Shown in pieces: positions 1-8,377 of a stretch of 64,000 nucleotides of DNA (position 1 is the stretch's first letter; every line of letters starts with the position of its first letter). The notes beneath the pieces were generated by a model, which ran no database searches, was not told where the DNA came from, and was given only the letters and a program-made list of their open reading frames with translations. Made by a program: the position numbers and the translations under genes. Source of the DNA: Glycomyces artemisiae (GTDB lineage: Bacteria; Actinomycetota; Actinomycetes; Mycobacteriales; Micromonosporaceae); contig NZ_PVTJ01000003.1 of NCBI RefSeq assembly GCF_003002955.1, forward strand, positions 186,001 to 250,000, read 5' to 3'.

Positions 1-230
1 TACAGCCAGGCGGTCGAGCCGTCGGGCAGCGGGACGCTGTAGGCGGAGTCGGCGCCGGTCCAGCGCCCGGCGGTGTCGCCGTAGGTGCCGAACAGCTCCG
101 TGAGCTCCTCGTTGACGCTGGCGGAAGCGGTGGCCGCGCAGGCGGTCGCGGCCTGTGCGGCGGTCGGGACCGCGGCGACGGCGAGTCCGGTGAGGACCGC
201 GGCGGCCACGGTGATCGGTCGGTTGGTCAT
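1..230 (-). CDS. Secreted protein, N-terminal fragment (DUF5005-like)
   Basis: Only the first 76 codons are in the window; the gene runs off the left edge. Residues 1-27 form a clear Sec signal peptide: short basic N-end, Ala/Val-rich core, and an Ala-Gln-Ala cleavage site. The mature start (GTYGDTAGRWTGADSAYSVP) resembles from memory the opening of DUF5005 or glycosidase-like beta-propeller proteins; this family call is tentative. An AAGGAG ribosome site precedes the ATG. The ATG overlaps the TGA of the upstream SGNH hydrolase gene (ATGA), so the two are probably translationally coupled. It is the most distal visible gene of the LacI-controlled sugar operon, which suggests an extracellular glycan-acting protein. 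Confidence 0.7.
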   Translation of the reverse strand, partial: MTNRPITVAAAVLTGLAVAAVPTAAQAATACAATASASVNEELTELFGTYGDTAGRWTGADSAYSVPLPDGSTAWL

Positions 231-1396
231 GTACTGCTCCTTTGCAGTTCGGGGGTGAACTCGATGAGCACGCGGTCGGCGAAGCGCTCGCCGATGAGCC
301 GCTGCACGTCGGGTCCGGGGTGGAGGTTGTCGGGGAGCGGCGTGGCGGCGGCGTCCTGTTCGCCGTAGAGCGACAGGCCGTCGAGGTAGTGGAGGCGGTG
401 GTCGTCGTCCTGACGCCGGTCCACGATGGCCGCGAGTTCGGTACGGATCGCCTGGAGGGACAGGTGGCCGGTGAGCACGTCCGCTTCGGTGCCTCCGGCG
501 ATCGACCACTCCTCGGCGCGGTCGGGGTCCTGGATCGTGGGCCCGGCCGCGGTCTCCACCGGCGCGCACCAGATCGGGGAGACCAGGACGATCGGGGTCG
601 CGGGGTGGCCTTCGCGGATCGTGTCGAGGAAGCCGTCCACGGCGGGCCGGAACGCGCGCATGCGCATCACGTCGCCGTTGACGAGGTTGATGCCGATCTT
701 CAGGGTGATGAGGTCGGCCGGGGTGTCGCGGAGGGTCCGGGCGGTGAACGGGTCGAGCATCGCGTTGCCGCTGAACGCGAGGTTGGTGAGGTGGACGCCC
801 GCGCGGAGCGCGGCGACCGCGGGCCAGGTGCCCGTGGTGGTGTCGGCGCGGTAGCCGTGGCTGATGCTGGAGCCGTGGTGGGCCCAGCGGAGCGCGCCCG
901 AATCCGGTTGCGCCGCAACGGGGGCGTCGGCTCGGAGTTCGAGGAGCTCCACGGCGTCGTAGTACGGGAGCCAGAGTTCGAGGTCGCGTTCGGTTCCCGT
1001 GCCGAGTCCTGTGAATCGGGCCGTGGCGTCGGGGCCGGGGGCGACCTCGCCGTAGGGGCGGTCGAAGGTGAAGACGAAGCGGGAGCCGACCGGGACGGCG
1101 GCGGTGGCGACGACCGCGCCGCGCTCGGTGAGCTCGTAGACGCTCGGCGGCATGGGCGCTTCGGCGTCGTCGGCGATGCGGCGGGCCTGCACGTCGAGTT
1201 CGATCACGTCGGCGGCGGTGCGGAGGGCGAGGCGCACGCCCGCGCTCTCCGCGCTGGTCTGGACCATGAACCGGTCGGGGATCTGGCGGCGGGCCCAGCG
1301 CGGGAGCCGGTGCGGGAGGAGGCCGCGGCCGGTCTCCTCCAGCTCCACGGCGCCGCGCACCATCGCCGGGGTGATCGCGATGCGCTGCAAGGTCAT
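227..1396 (-). CDS. SGNH/GDSL-type hydrolase
   Basis: A 389-residue cytoplasmic-looking esterase with no signal peptide. The SGNH blocks are readable: block I as GSSISHG with the nucleophile serine, block II/III around NLAFSGNAMLD and KIGINLVNGD, and the C-terminal catalytic pair in DNLHPG. The N-terminal ~180 residues look like an accessory beta domain of the kind found in two-domain SGNH carbohydrate esterases. The start ATG overlaps the stop of the upstream glycosidase (ATGA), and its own TGA overlaps the next ATG. Within a sugar operon it most likely removes acetyl or other ester groups from imported oligosaccharides; the substrate is inferred, not seen. Confidence 0.8.
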   Translation of the reverse strand: MTLQRIAITPAMVRGAVELEETGRGLLPHRLPRWARRQIPDRFMVQTSAESAGVRLALRTAADVIELDVQARRIADDAEAPMPPSVYELTERGAVVATAAVPVGSRFVFTFDRPYGEVAPGPDATARFTGLGTGTERDLELWLPYYDAVELLELRADAPVAAQPDSGALRWAHHGSSISHGYRADTTTGTWPAVAALRAGVHLTNLAFSGNAMLDPFTARTLRDTPADLITLKIGINLVNGDVMRMRAFRPAVDGFLDTIREGHPATPIVLVSPIWCAPVETAAGPTIQDPDRAEEWSIAGGTEADVLTGHLSLQAIRTELAAIVDRRQDDDHRLHYLDGLSLYGEQDAAATPLPDNLHPGPDVQRLIGERFADRVLIEFTPELQRSST

Positions 1397-3510
1397 GCGT
1401 CGATGACCCTGCCGTCGGCGCGGACGTCCACGAGCCGGTCCCCGACGCGCAGGCCGCGCAGGACCGCGTCCGGGTCGAGGTCGGCGATGCACGCCCGCGA
1501 GGTGTCGAGGCCGGTCGAGCCGACGACCGGGTCGACGCCGAAGAACGACTCGATCACCAGGGCCACATACGATCCGGCCGAGGAGCAGGCCCAGTCGATG
1601 ATGTACGGGAGCTGCGGCGGGGCCTTGCGGGCGCCGCCGTTGACCGCGGGCATCGCCTCTTCGGTGAAGTGCGCCTGCCCGGGCGGGCCCTGGTTCGCGG
1701 AGCGCGCGAGCCCGGGGATCCAGTCGATGGCGGCCTGCGGTTCGCCCAGGGCCACGAGCGAACGGGCGGCGTCGGCGGGCCACGCCGGGTAGGCGCCGTT
1801 CCACTGGTGGTCCGGGCGGGGACTGAAGCTCGCGTCGGAGTCCCAAGGGGACAGTGACCGGAGCCAGACCCCGGTGCGCAGCTCGCGCTGGAAGAAGTCG
1901 ACCATCTCGCGGCGGACCTGGTCGTCGAGGTCTGCGGCGATCGTGGTGCCGACGACGGAGAAGTCGTAGACGTGGCGGACCGGCACGCGGGTGCCGTCCG
2001 GCTGGCGGGCGGCGAAGTGGCCGCTGCCGGGGACGTAGAGGTCGGCGACCTCCTTCACGAGCGCGGCGGCCTCCTCGCGGAGGGCCGCGGCGCCGTCCGC
2101 ATCGCCTCGGGCCGTGAGGATCTCGGCGAGGGTGCGGAGGTTCCAGACGTTGGCGGCGTTCAGGCTCGCGACCTCGTGGGTGTAGGAGCTGACGCATTCG
2201 AGGAGGTTGTCGATCTCGCCGTAGTCGGCGAGCGGCGAAGAGCCGCGCAGGCCCTGCCAGGCGTGGGCCCAGTCCTGGAAGTGCTCGGCGACCGTGCGCC
2301 CGCCCGGTGCGGCGTCCAGGAGCGCGGTGTCGCCGGTGAAGCGGAGGTAGTCGTGGACCAAGCGGGTCATCGCGTAGTCGTTGACGGAGTACCAGCGCCC
2401 GACGGGCCCGCCGGTGAGCGAGGAGGTCCCGAAATGGGTGTGGATGTCGGAGGCGATCCAGTGCTCGACCTGGCGGCGCATGACCGCGGGGTCGAGGAGC
2501 GCGTGAGTGATCGAGGAGAGGGAGTAGTCCCAGATGAACGTGGTCGTGGCCCAGTAGTTCGGCATGAGGGTGTCGTAGCTGCGGCCGAGGACGTTGTCCT
2601 TGAAGTCGCGGCGGAACCAGATCGTGCCGAGCACGCCCCACCAGTAGAGGCGCCGCAGCGGCTCGGAGGTGGTCTCCAGGACCGGGAGGTGGCCGGAGAA
2701 CTCGTCGTTGCCGGGGGTGAAGGCGGCGGCGAGCTGGTGGTCCCAGTAGGTCTCGGCGTCAGCGACGGCGCCGGGGACGTCGGCGGCGATGCGCGCGAAC
2801 GCCTCGGCCGCCTCGGTCTCGGTGGCGCCGACGGTGTGGACGTACCCGAAGCGGCCGGTCTCGCCCGGGGCGAGGTCGAGGCGGACGGTGATCTCGCCGC
2901 CGCGTTCGATGCCGCCGATGCCGACCTCGTGTTCGCCTGCGGCGGGGGCGATCCCGGAGAGGCGGACCTCGGCGTCGGCGTCGACGCCCTGGACGCTCCA
3001 GGCGGTGCCCGCGCCGTTGCGGAAGACCAGGCGGGAGGGCCCGGCGGCGGCGCGGTTGCGCTCCTCGGGGGCGACGGCGTCCAGCCAGGCTTCCGCAGAG
3101 CGGGCCGCGCCCGCGGCGAGCGAGAGCGTGACCGCGACCGTGCGCGGTGCGTCGCCGGTGTTGGCGGCGCGCACGTCGATCGCGATCCCGGTCTCCCCCG
3201 GGGCGCAGACCGTGACGGTGGTCAGGTCCAGGCCCGGGAGGGACACGGAGCGGCGGACCCGGTCGGGGCGCCACTCGTGGGTGATCGGGGCGCCGTAGGA
3301 CTCCACCAGGCGGCCGTCCACGAAGGAGGCGGCGGTCCTGGTGAGGCCCTGGGAGACCGGCGGGAACGTGACGGCCGAGACCGCGGTGAGGTCGTGGTCG
3401 ACGCGGACGGTGCCGAGGAGGTTCGTCAGGCCGCTGGGCGCGATCATGTCGTCGTAGTGGTGCGTCACCGGGTCGGCGGCGAGGTCGTCCACTGTGGGTA
3501 TGTGGCGCAT
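1393..3510 (-). CDS. Six-hairpin (alpha/alpha)6-barrel glycoside hydrolase
   Basis: A 705-residue cytoplasmic enzyme. Residues 1 to ~265 are a beta-sandwich with alternating strands. Residues ~275-650 carry aromatic-rich motifs typical of six-hairpin glycosidases (trehalase/GH63/amylo-glucosidase-like folds), including TTTFIWDYS near 325 and GRWYSVNDYAMTRLVHDY near 371-388. I cannot assign a GH family or catalytic residues with confidence. The start is fixed by an AGGAG site just upstream of the ATG. It sits between the MalG-type permease (8-base gap) and the SGNH hydrolase (ATGA overlap). It probably trims the imported oligosaccharide to monosaccharides for the ROK kinase; a mannoside is suggested by the mannose-6-phosphate isomerase in the same operon. 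Confidence 0.75.
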   Translation of the reverse strand: MRHIPTVDDLAADPVTHHYDDMIAPSGLTNLLGTVRVDHDLTAVSAVTFPPVSQGLTRTAASFVDGRLVESYGAPITHEWRPDRVRRSVSLPGLDLTTVTVCAPGETGIAIDVRAANTGDAPRTVAVTLSLAAGAARSAEAWLDAVAPEERNRAAAGPSRLVFRNGAGTAWSVQGVDADAEVRLSGIAPAAGEHEVGIGGIERGGEITVRLDLAPGETGRFGYVHTVGATETEAAEAFARIAADVPGAVADAETYWDHQLAAAFTPGNDEFSGHLPVLETTSEPLRRLYWWGVLGTIWFRRDFKDNVLGRSYDTLMPNYWATTTFIWDYSLSSITHALLDPAVMRRQVEHWIASDIHTHFGTSSLTGGPVGRWYSVNDYAMTRLVHDYLRFTGDTALLDAAPGGRTVAEHFQDWAHAWQGLRGSSPLADYGEIDNLLECVSSYTHEVASLNAANVWNLRTLAEILTARGDADGAAALREEAAALVKEVADLYVPGSGHFAARQPDGTRVPVRHVYDFSVVGTTIAADLDDQVRREMVDFFQRELRTGVWLRSLSPWDSDASFSPRPDHQWNGAYPAWPADAARSLVALGEPQAAIDWIPGLARSANQGPPGQAHFTEEAMPAVNGGARKAPPQLPYIIDWACSSAGSYVALVIESFFGVDPVVGSTGLDTSRACIADLDPDAVLRGLRVGDRLVDVRADGRVIDA

Positions 3511-3518
3511 GGAGGCTC

Positions 3519-4331
3519 CTAGTACTGCCCGAGGGCGAGGCCGCGGGCGAAGAACTTCTGCGTGAAGAGGAACAGGACCACCGTGGGCAGCGAGACGAGC
3601 AGGCCGCCCGCGAGCACCGTGGACATCTGCGCCCCGCCGTACGTGCTCTGCATGCCCGCGAGGCTGGTCACGATGGGCCGCACCGTGTCCGACTGGCTGA
3701 GCACGAGGCCCAGCAGGAAGTCGTTCCAGATGAACGTGGCCTGGAGGATGAAGATCGCCACGAGGGCGCTCGACGCCATCGGCAGGTAGACGCGGGCGAA
3801 GATCCGCCAGGTCGAGGCCCCGTCGATGACGGCCGCCTCGAACACGTTGTGTGCGATGCCGCTGAAGAAGTTGCGCATCACGAACGCCGAGAACGGGATC
3901 GAGATCGCCGTGTACACCGCGATCATGCCCGCCTGGGTGTCGAACAGGCCGGTCCGCGAGTACGCGTCGAACAGCGGCAGCAGGATCATCTGGAGGGGGA
4001 ACACGGTGCCGCCGAAGATCGCGACGAACCACGCGAACCCGTGCTTGAGGCGCAGCGCCACGATCGCGAACCCGGCGGCGGCGCCGACGAGGACGGCGAT
4101 CGCGGGCGAGACCACCGCGTACAGCAGGGTGCTCGCGGCGCTCTCGGCGAGGCCGGAGAGCCGCATGGCCTCGGCGATGTTCCCGAACAGGGAGAAGTCC
4201 GTGGGCAGCCACGACTCCTTGGTCGTGAACGCCTCCGGGGACTTCGCGGCGTTCACCAGCAGCAGGTAGACCGGGAGCAGCCAGAACAGGCCGAGGACGG
4301 CGAGGACGGCGGTGCGGATGACTCGTGACAT
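3519..4331 (-). CDS. Carbohydrate ABC transporter permease, MalG type
   Basis: A 270-residue inner-membrane subunit with six predicted transmembrane helices. The first is at about residues 6-27. The conserved cytoplasmic EAA loop (EAAVIDGASTWRIFARVYLP) couples it to the ATPase. The last helix is followed by a short tail ending LALGQY, as is usual for MalG/LacG-type proteins. It lies three bases after the MalF-type gene and shares its operon with the lipoprotein receptor. No ABC ATPase gene is present in this operon, so the complex probably borrows a shared ATPase such as an MsiK homologue. Confidence 0.93.
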   Translation of the reverse strand: MSRVIRTAVLAVLGLFWLLPVYLLLVNAAKSPEAFTTKESWLPTDFSLFGNIAEAMRLSGLAESAASTLLYAVVSPAIAVLVGAAAGFAIVALRLKHGFAWFVAIFGGTVFPLQMILLPLFDAYSRTGLFDTQAGMIAVYTAISIPFSAFVMRNFFSGIAHNVFEAAVIDGASTWRIFARVYLPMASSALVAIFILQATFIWNDFLLGLVLSQSDTVRPIVTSLAGMQSTYGGAQMSTVLAGGLLVSLPTVVLFLFTQKFFARGLALGQY

Positions 4332-4334
4332 TGC

Positions 4335-5240
4335 TCAGACCCCGTGCTTGCTGGACAGCTGCTGGCGCAGGTAGAGGATGGACGCGATGAGGGTGACGAC
4401 GGTGAGGAACACGGCGATCGCCGAGCCCAGGCCGTAGTCGCTGTTCACGAAGGTCTCCTTGTACATCGTCAGCGCGAGCGTCTCGGAGTCGCGGCCCGGA
4501 CCGCCCTTCGTCATGCCCTGCACGATGTCGAAGGTCTTCAGCGACGCCACGATCGACAGGCCCACGACGACCGCGGTCAGCGGCCGCAGCATCGGCCACA
4601 GGATGGACCGGAACAGCCGCATCCCGTTCGCGCCGTCCATGCGCGCCGCTTCGAGCGGCTCGCGCGGGATCGACTGGAGGCCGATCGTGAACAGCAGGGC
4701 GTTCACGCCGACGCCCTGCCACGCGGTCGCGAGGATCATCACGACCGTGTTGAGCGGGGCGTCGACGAGCCAGCGCGGCGTGTCGTCGACCCCGAAGGCG
4801 GCCAGCGCCTGGTCGAGGGCGCCGCCGCCGGAGAGGATGAACGACCAGATGACGCCGACGCCGATCCCGGAAAGGGCGTACGGGATGAGGAACGGCAGGC
4901 GCAGCCAGGTGCCGCCCTTGAGGTTCCAGGTGAGCAGGGCGACCCCCAGCCCGATGCCCACCGGGACGAGGAGCGTCCCGCCGACCCACAGCAGCGTGTT
5001 GAGCACGGAGCCGATGAATCCCGGGTCGTCGAACATCTCGACGTAGTTGGCGATGCCGATCCATTCGGGGTCGCCCAGGCCGTTGTACTCGGTGAGGCTG
5101 AGGAAGGTCGTCCACAGCAGCGGCAGGTACAGGAGCACCGCCACCACGAGCACGCCCGGGGCGATGAACCCGAGGGCCGACCAGCGGTACTGGTCGCGCT
5201 GGCGCAGGGCCTGCGGGCTGAGGGTCTTGTCGGTCGTCAT
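4335..5240 (-). CDS. Carbohydrate ABC transporter permease, MalF type
   Basis: A 301-residue CUT1 permease partner of the following MalG-type gene. Six transmembrane helices are predicted, the first after a charged N-end of about 20 residues. The EAA loop reads EAARMDGANGMRLFRSILWP. Unlike enteric MalF it lacks the long periplasmic P2 insertion, which is normal for actinobacterial CUT1 systems. It begins seven bases after the stop of the substrate-binding lipoprotein gene. Confidence 0.93.
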   Translation of the reverse strand: MTTDKTLSPQALRQRDQYRWSALGFIAPGVLVVAVLLYLPLLWTTFLSLTEYNGLGDPEWIGIANYVEMFDDPGFIGSVLNTLLWVGGTLLVPVGIGLGVALLTWNLKGGTWLRLPFLIPYALSGIGVGVIWSFILSGGGALDQALAAFGVDDTPRWLVDAPLNTVVMILATAWQGVGVNALLFTIGLQSIPREPLEAARMDGANGMRLFRSILWPMLRPLTAVVVGLSIVASLKTFDIVQGMTKGGPGRDSETLALTMYKETFVNSDYGLGSAIAVFLTVVTLIASILYLRQQLSSKHGV

Positions 5241-5247
5241 CGAGGTG

Positions 5248-6510
5248 CTATCCCTGGTCTGCCCAGTAGTCGTCGGCCTCGGCCTGGATGGCCTCCAGGT
5301 ACGGGAGCGGGTCGGACGGGTTGGCGATGAAGGCGCCGAACTGTTCGAGCGCGACGGTGAGGATCGGCGTGGGCGTGGCCTCGTAGTAGCGGTCGTAGAG
5401 TTCGTAGCCGTCGCCGGAGACGGTGGTGCCGAGGTCTTCGAGCATCGGGTCGGCGACGGTGGCCTGCGGGTTGAACGCGACGTCGCCGCGGGCCTCGCTC
5501 CAGGCGGTCTGCGCGTCGGGCGACATCCACCACTCGGAGTAGGTGAGGCCGAGGGTCTTCTGCGAGGAGTTCTCGGCGACGCAGAGCGGGCCGGACTCGA
5601 CGGCGACGGGGGTCTTCTCCAGGTCGCCGTTGACCGCGGGGATCACGAACATGTCGTAGTCCTCGCCGGAGACCATGCCGGCGCCGTCGAGGGAGCCGTT
5701 GAAGAAGGACCCGAAGTTGATCATCGCGAAGTCGCCCTGCTTGAGGCCGACGGCCGGGTCGACGGTGGAGCCGGCGTCGGAGAACCAGCCGGCCTCCTCC
5801 TGGTCGAGCCAGGTGTTCATGATGTCGACGATCTCGGGGTCGGTGTACTTGACCTCGCCGGTGGCGAGTCCGTTGTAGAGCTCGGGGTCGGTGCCCGCGA
5901 CGAGCTGCTGGAACCACTGGAACGTGAACAGCGTGCTGGTCTGGTAGTACGGGGTGATCCCGGCGTCCGAGAGCTGCGAGGCGATGGCGTCGAGTTCGGC
6001 CCAGGTGGTGGGCTCTTCGAGGCCCTGCTCTTCGAAGATGTTCTTGTTGTAGTACATGACCCAGTAGGCGATGTTCATGGGCACGCAGTACTGCTCGCCG
6101 TCGAAGGTGTACGAGTCGCGCAGGTCCTCGGAGACCCAACCCTCGTCGACGGCCTTGGTCCAGATGTCGGTGGTCTGGGCGATGAGGCCCTCGTCGACGA
6201 GCTCGGTGAGCGAGGGGCCGGTCTGCCAGGTGAACAGGCCGGGGCTCTTGTCGGTGCGGAACGACTGCTTGATGAACGCGTCGTACTGGTCGGCGTCGGA
6301 GTACCCGGTGGTGTTCAGGGTGATGTCGGCGCCGGATTCGCTGGTGGCGTTGAGCTCGTCGAAGTCGGGCTCCCACGCGGCCTTGTTGGTGTAGAAGTCG
6401 AGGGTGCCGGTGGTGGCGCCGTCGTCGTCCGCGCCGCCGCCGCAGGAGGCGAGCACGAGGCTCGCCGCGGCGGCCGCCGCGATCGTGAGGGGGATCCGCT
6501 TGGATCTCAT
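5248..6510 (-). CDS. Sugar-binding lipoprotein of CUT1 ABC importer
   Basis: A 420-residue extracellular solute-binding protein of the family 1 type. It has a lipoprotein signal peptide with lipobox LASC (acylated Cys near residue 25), followed by a Gly/Asp linker. The body has the alpha/beta two-lobe composition of CUT1 receptors. An in-frame ATG lies seven codons upstream, but an AAAGGAG site at the right distance supports the start chosen here (MRSKRIPL). It delivers ligand to the two permeases encoded immediately downstream. The ligand is unknown; the operon enzymes suggest a mannose-containing oligosaccharide. Confidence 0.92.
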   Translation of the reverse strand: MRSKRIPLTIAAAAAASLVLASCGGGADDDGATTGTLDFYTNKAAWEPDFDELNATSESGADITLNTTGYSDADQYDAFIKQSFRTDKSPGLFTWQTGPSLTELVDEGLIAQTTDIWTKAVDEGWVSEDLRDSYTFDGEQYCVPMNIAYWVMYYNKNIFEEQGLEEPTTWAELDAIASQLSDAGITPYYQTSTLFTFQWFQQLVAGTDPELYNGLATGEVKYTDPEIVDIMNTWLDQEEAGWFSDAGSTVDPAVGLKQGDFAMINFGSFFNGSLDGAGMVSGEDYDMFVIPAVNGDLEKTPVAVESGPLCVAENSSQKTLGLTYSEWWMSPDAQTAWSEARGDVAFNPQATVADPMLEDLGTTVSGDGYELYDRYYEATPTPILTVALEQFGAFIANPSDPLPYLEAIQAEADDYWADQG

Positions 6511-6543
6511 GGTGAACTCCTTTGTTCTCAAGGGGTGGACGGG

Positions 6544-8367
6544 CTACGCCTCGCCGGTGCGGGTGCCGCGGACCGAGGCTTTCACGGTTCCGAACCGGTC
6601 GCTGCGCGAACGCGCCGACCGCCGGATGAGATAGGGGCCCACGGCGGCCGGGACGATGAAGGTCTCGGCGTAGTGGACGGTGTAGGGCGCGAACGCCCCG
6701 GTGGGCGAGGCGACTTCGACTTCGTCGCCTTCGACGAGGTTGAGGACGTTGACGGTGCCCTCGGTGTCGTGCAGGACCTCGTCGGAGAACCAGTGGCGGC
6801 GGACCTCGATGAACTCCAGCTCGTGGAGGCCGGTGCGCTCCTCGACGGTGTCGCCGATGCGGGCGATGAGCTCGCCCTGGTCGACGAGGTTCGACTCGGT
6901 CCAGGCGGTGTCGCGTTCCCAGACGAGGTTGCGCTCGCCGTGGTCGAGGTGGACGGGGCGGGGGATGCCGTCGAGGCCGACGCGGCCCCAGTCCCAGAGC
7001 TTGAAGGTGAAGATGAACGGGGTCGCGGAGATTTCGAGGACCATCGAGTTCGCGCCGGAGGAGTGGATGGTGCCCGCGGGGATGAGGAAGTGGTCGTGCT
7101 TCTTCGCGGGGAAGGCGTTGACGTACTTCTCGGCCTCGAACGGGCGCTCGCCCGTTTCGGCGGCGCGCAGGTCCTCCAGCATCGCGTCGCGGTCGACGCC
7201 GTCCTTGACGCCGAGGTAGACGACGGCGTCGTCGCCCGCGTCGAGCAGGTAGTACGACTCGTCCTGCGTGTAGTGCATCCCGAAGGTCTGCTGGATGTAG
7301 TCGGTGAGGGGGTGGACCTGGAGGGAGAGGTTGCCGCCGCCCATGGTGTCGAGGAAGTCGAAGCGGATGGGGAACTCGGCGCCGAAGCGCGCGTAGGTCC
7401 GCTCCCCCAGGAGGGCCTTCGGCTGGGTGAACACGAGGTCGAGGGACGGGATCTCGACGACGGCGCCGTCGGCGTCTTCGAGGAGGAGCGAGTTCTCCTC
7501 GGGGACGCAGTCGAAGCACCAGGCGTAGTTCGGCTGGGACGGGTCGAGGTCGAGCTTCTCCTTCATCCACTGTCCGCCCCACACGCCGGGGTCGAAGAAG
7601 GGGACGACGCGGAAGGGCCGCTGCGCGGCGCCCGCGACGGCGGCGCGGAACGCGTCGCCGGTGACCATCCCGGCGGGGCGGGGGTCGGCGTGGGCGGCGC
7701 CGATGGCGTTGGCGTCCAGGACGAAGTCGACGCGGTCGAACATGGTGCGCTTGTGGCGGTCGGCGGCGCGCCATTCGACGAAGAAGCCGCGCTTGTACTT
7801 GCGGAGGCGGTCCTCGGCGGGGTTCTGGGCGCGCCAGTTGGTGGCGCCGTCGCGCTGGCGCAGCTGGATCTCCCAGCGGGCCATGTCGGCGAGGACGAGC
7901 GCGTAGGGGGCTCCGGTGCGGCGGGCGACGAGGTCGGCGCCCCAGCCGACGAGTACCAGGGGCCGGTCGTCGCCGTCGGCTTCGACGGCGAGCTTGTCGA
8001 GCCGCTCGGTGTCGTAGAACGCGGTCACGTTGGCGTGGGAGAGGACGCCGAAGACGCGGTCGTCGGTGAGGTTGTCGGCGATCCGGTCGTTGATGACCTC
8101 GATGGGGAGGGCGGCGGCGTCCTCGACGTCGACGACGGTCCAGTCCGGGAGGGCCGCGGCGATGGCGTCCTTGATGAGCGGGAGGTCCGCGCCCGGGTAC
8201 GCGTCGACGGCGAGCAGCGGGGCGCGCCCGGCGGCGCGCGCGGTCGCGACCTCGGCGGCGGCGGCCCAGCCGTCCGCGCCGGTGAGGACGCGGGCGTCGG
8301 CCGGCAGCGGCACGGTCGGCTGCTTGTCGTAGCGTCCGACGGTCTCGGACGGGCTGGCGGTAGGCAC
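6544..8367 (-). CDS. Class I mannose-6-phosphate isomerase with long N-terminal extension
   Basis: A 607-residue protein, where a classic type I isomerase has about 390. The C-terminal ~370 residues hold the isomerase cupin: the zinc-ligand motif LQVHP at 349-353, WGGQWMKEKL near 263-272 and PAGTIHSSG at 430-438. It would interconvert mannose-6-phosphate and fructose-6-phosphate. The N-terminal ~225 residues look like a degenerate P-loop (uridine-kinase-like) fold ending in a FFVEWRAADRHKRTMFDRVD stretch, but no Walker A loop is visible, so ATP use is doubtful; this likeness is my inference. It sits between the ROK kinase (10-base gap) and the importer receptor, consistent with kinase then isomerase acting on imported mannose. 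Confidence 0.87.
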   Translation of the reverse strand: MPTASPSETVGRYDKQPTVPLPADARVLTGADGWAAAAEVATARAAGRAPLLAVDAYPGADLPLIKDAIAAALPDWTVVDVEDAAALPIEVINDRIADNLTDDRVFGVLSHANVTAFYDTERLDKLAVEADGDDRPLVLVGWGADLVARRTGAPYALVLADMARWEIQLRQRDGATNWRAQNPAEDRLRKYKRGFFVEWRAADRHKRTMFDRVDFVLDANAIGAAHADPRPAGMVTGDAFRAAVAGAAQRPFRVVPFFDPGVWGGQWMKEKLDLDPSQPNYAWCFDCVPEENSLLLEDADGAVVEIPSLDLVFTQPKALLGERTYARFGAEFPIRFDFLDTMGGGNLSLQVHPLTDYIQQTFGMHYTQDESYYLLDAGDDAVVYLGVKDGVDRDAMLEDLRAAETGERPFEAEKYVNAFPAKKHDHFLIPAGTIHSSGANSMVLEISATPFIFTFKLWDWGRVGLDGIPRPVHLDHGERNLVWERDTAWTESNLVDQGELIARIGDTVEERTGLHELEFIEVRRHWFSDEVLHDTEGTVNVLNLVEGDEVEVASPTGAFAPYTVHYAETFIVPAAVGPYLIRRSARSRSDRFGTVKASVRGTRTGEA

Positions 8368-8377
8368 GTGCGCTCCT

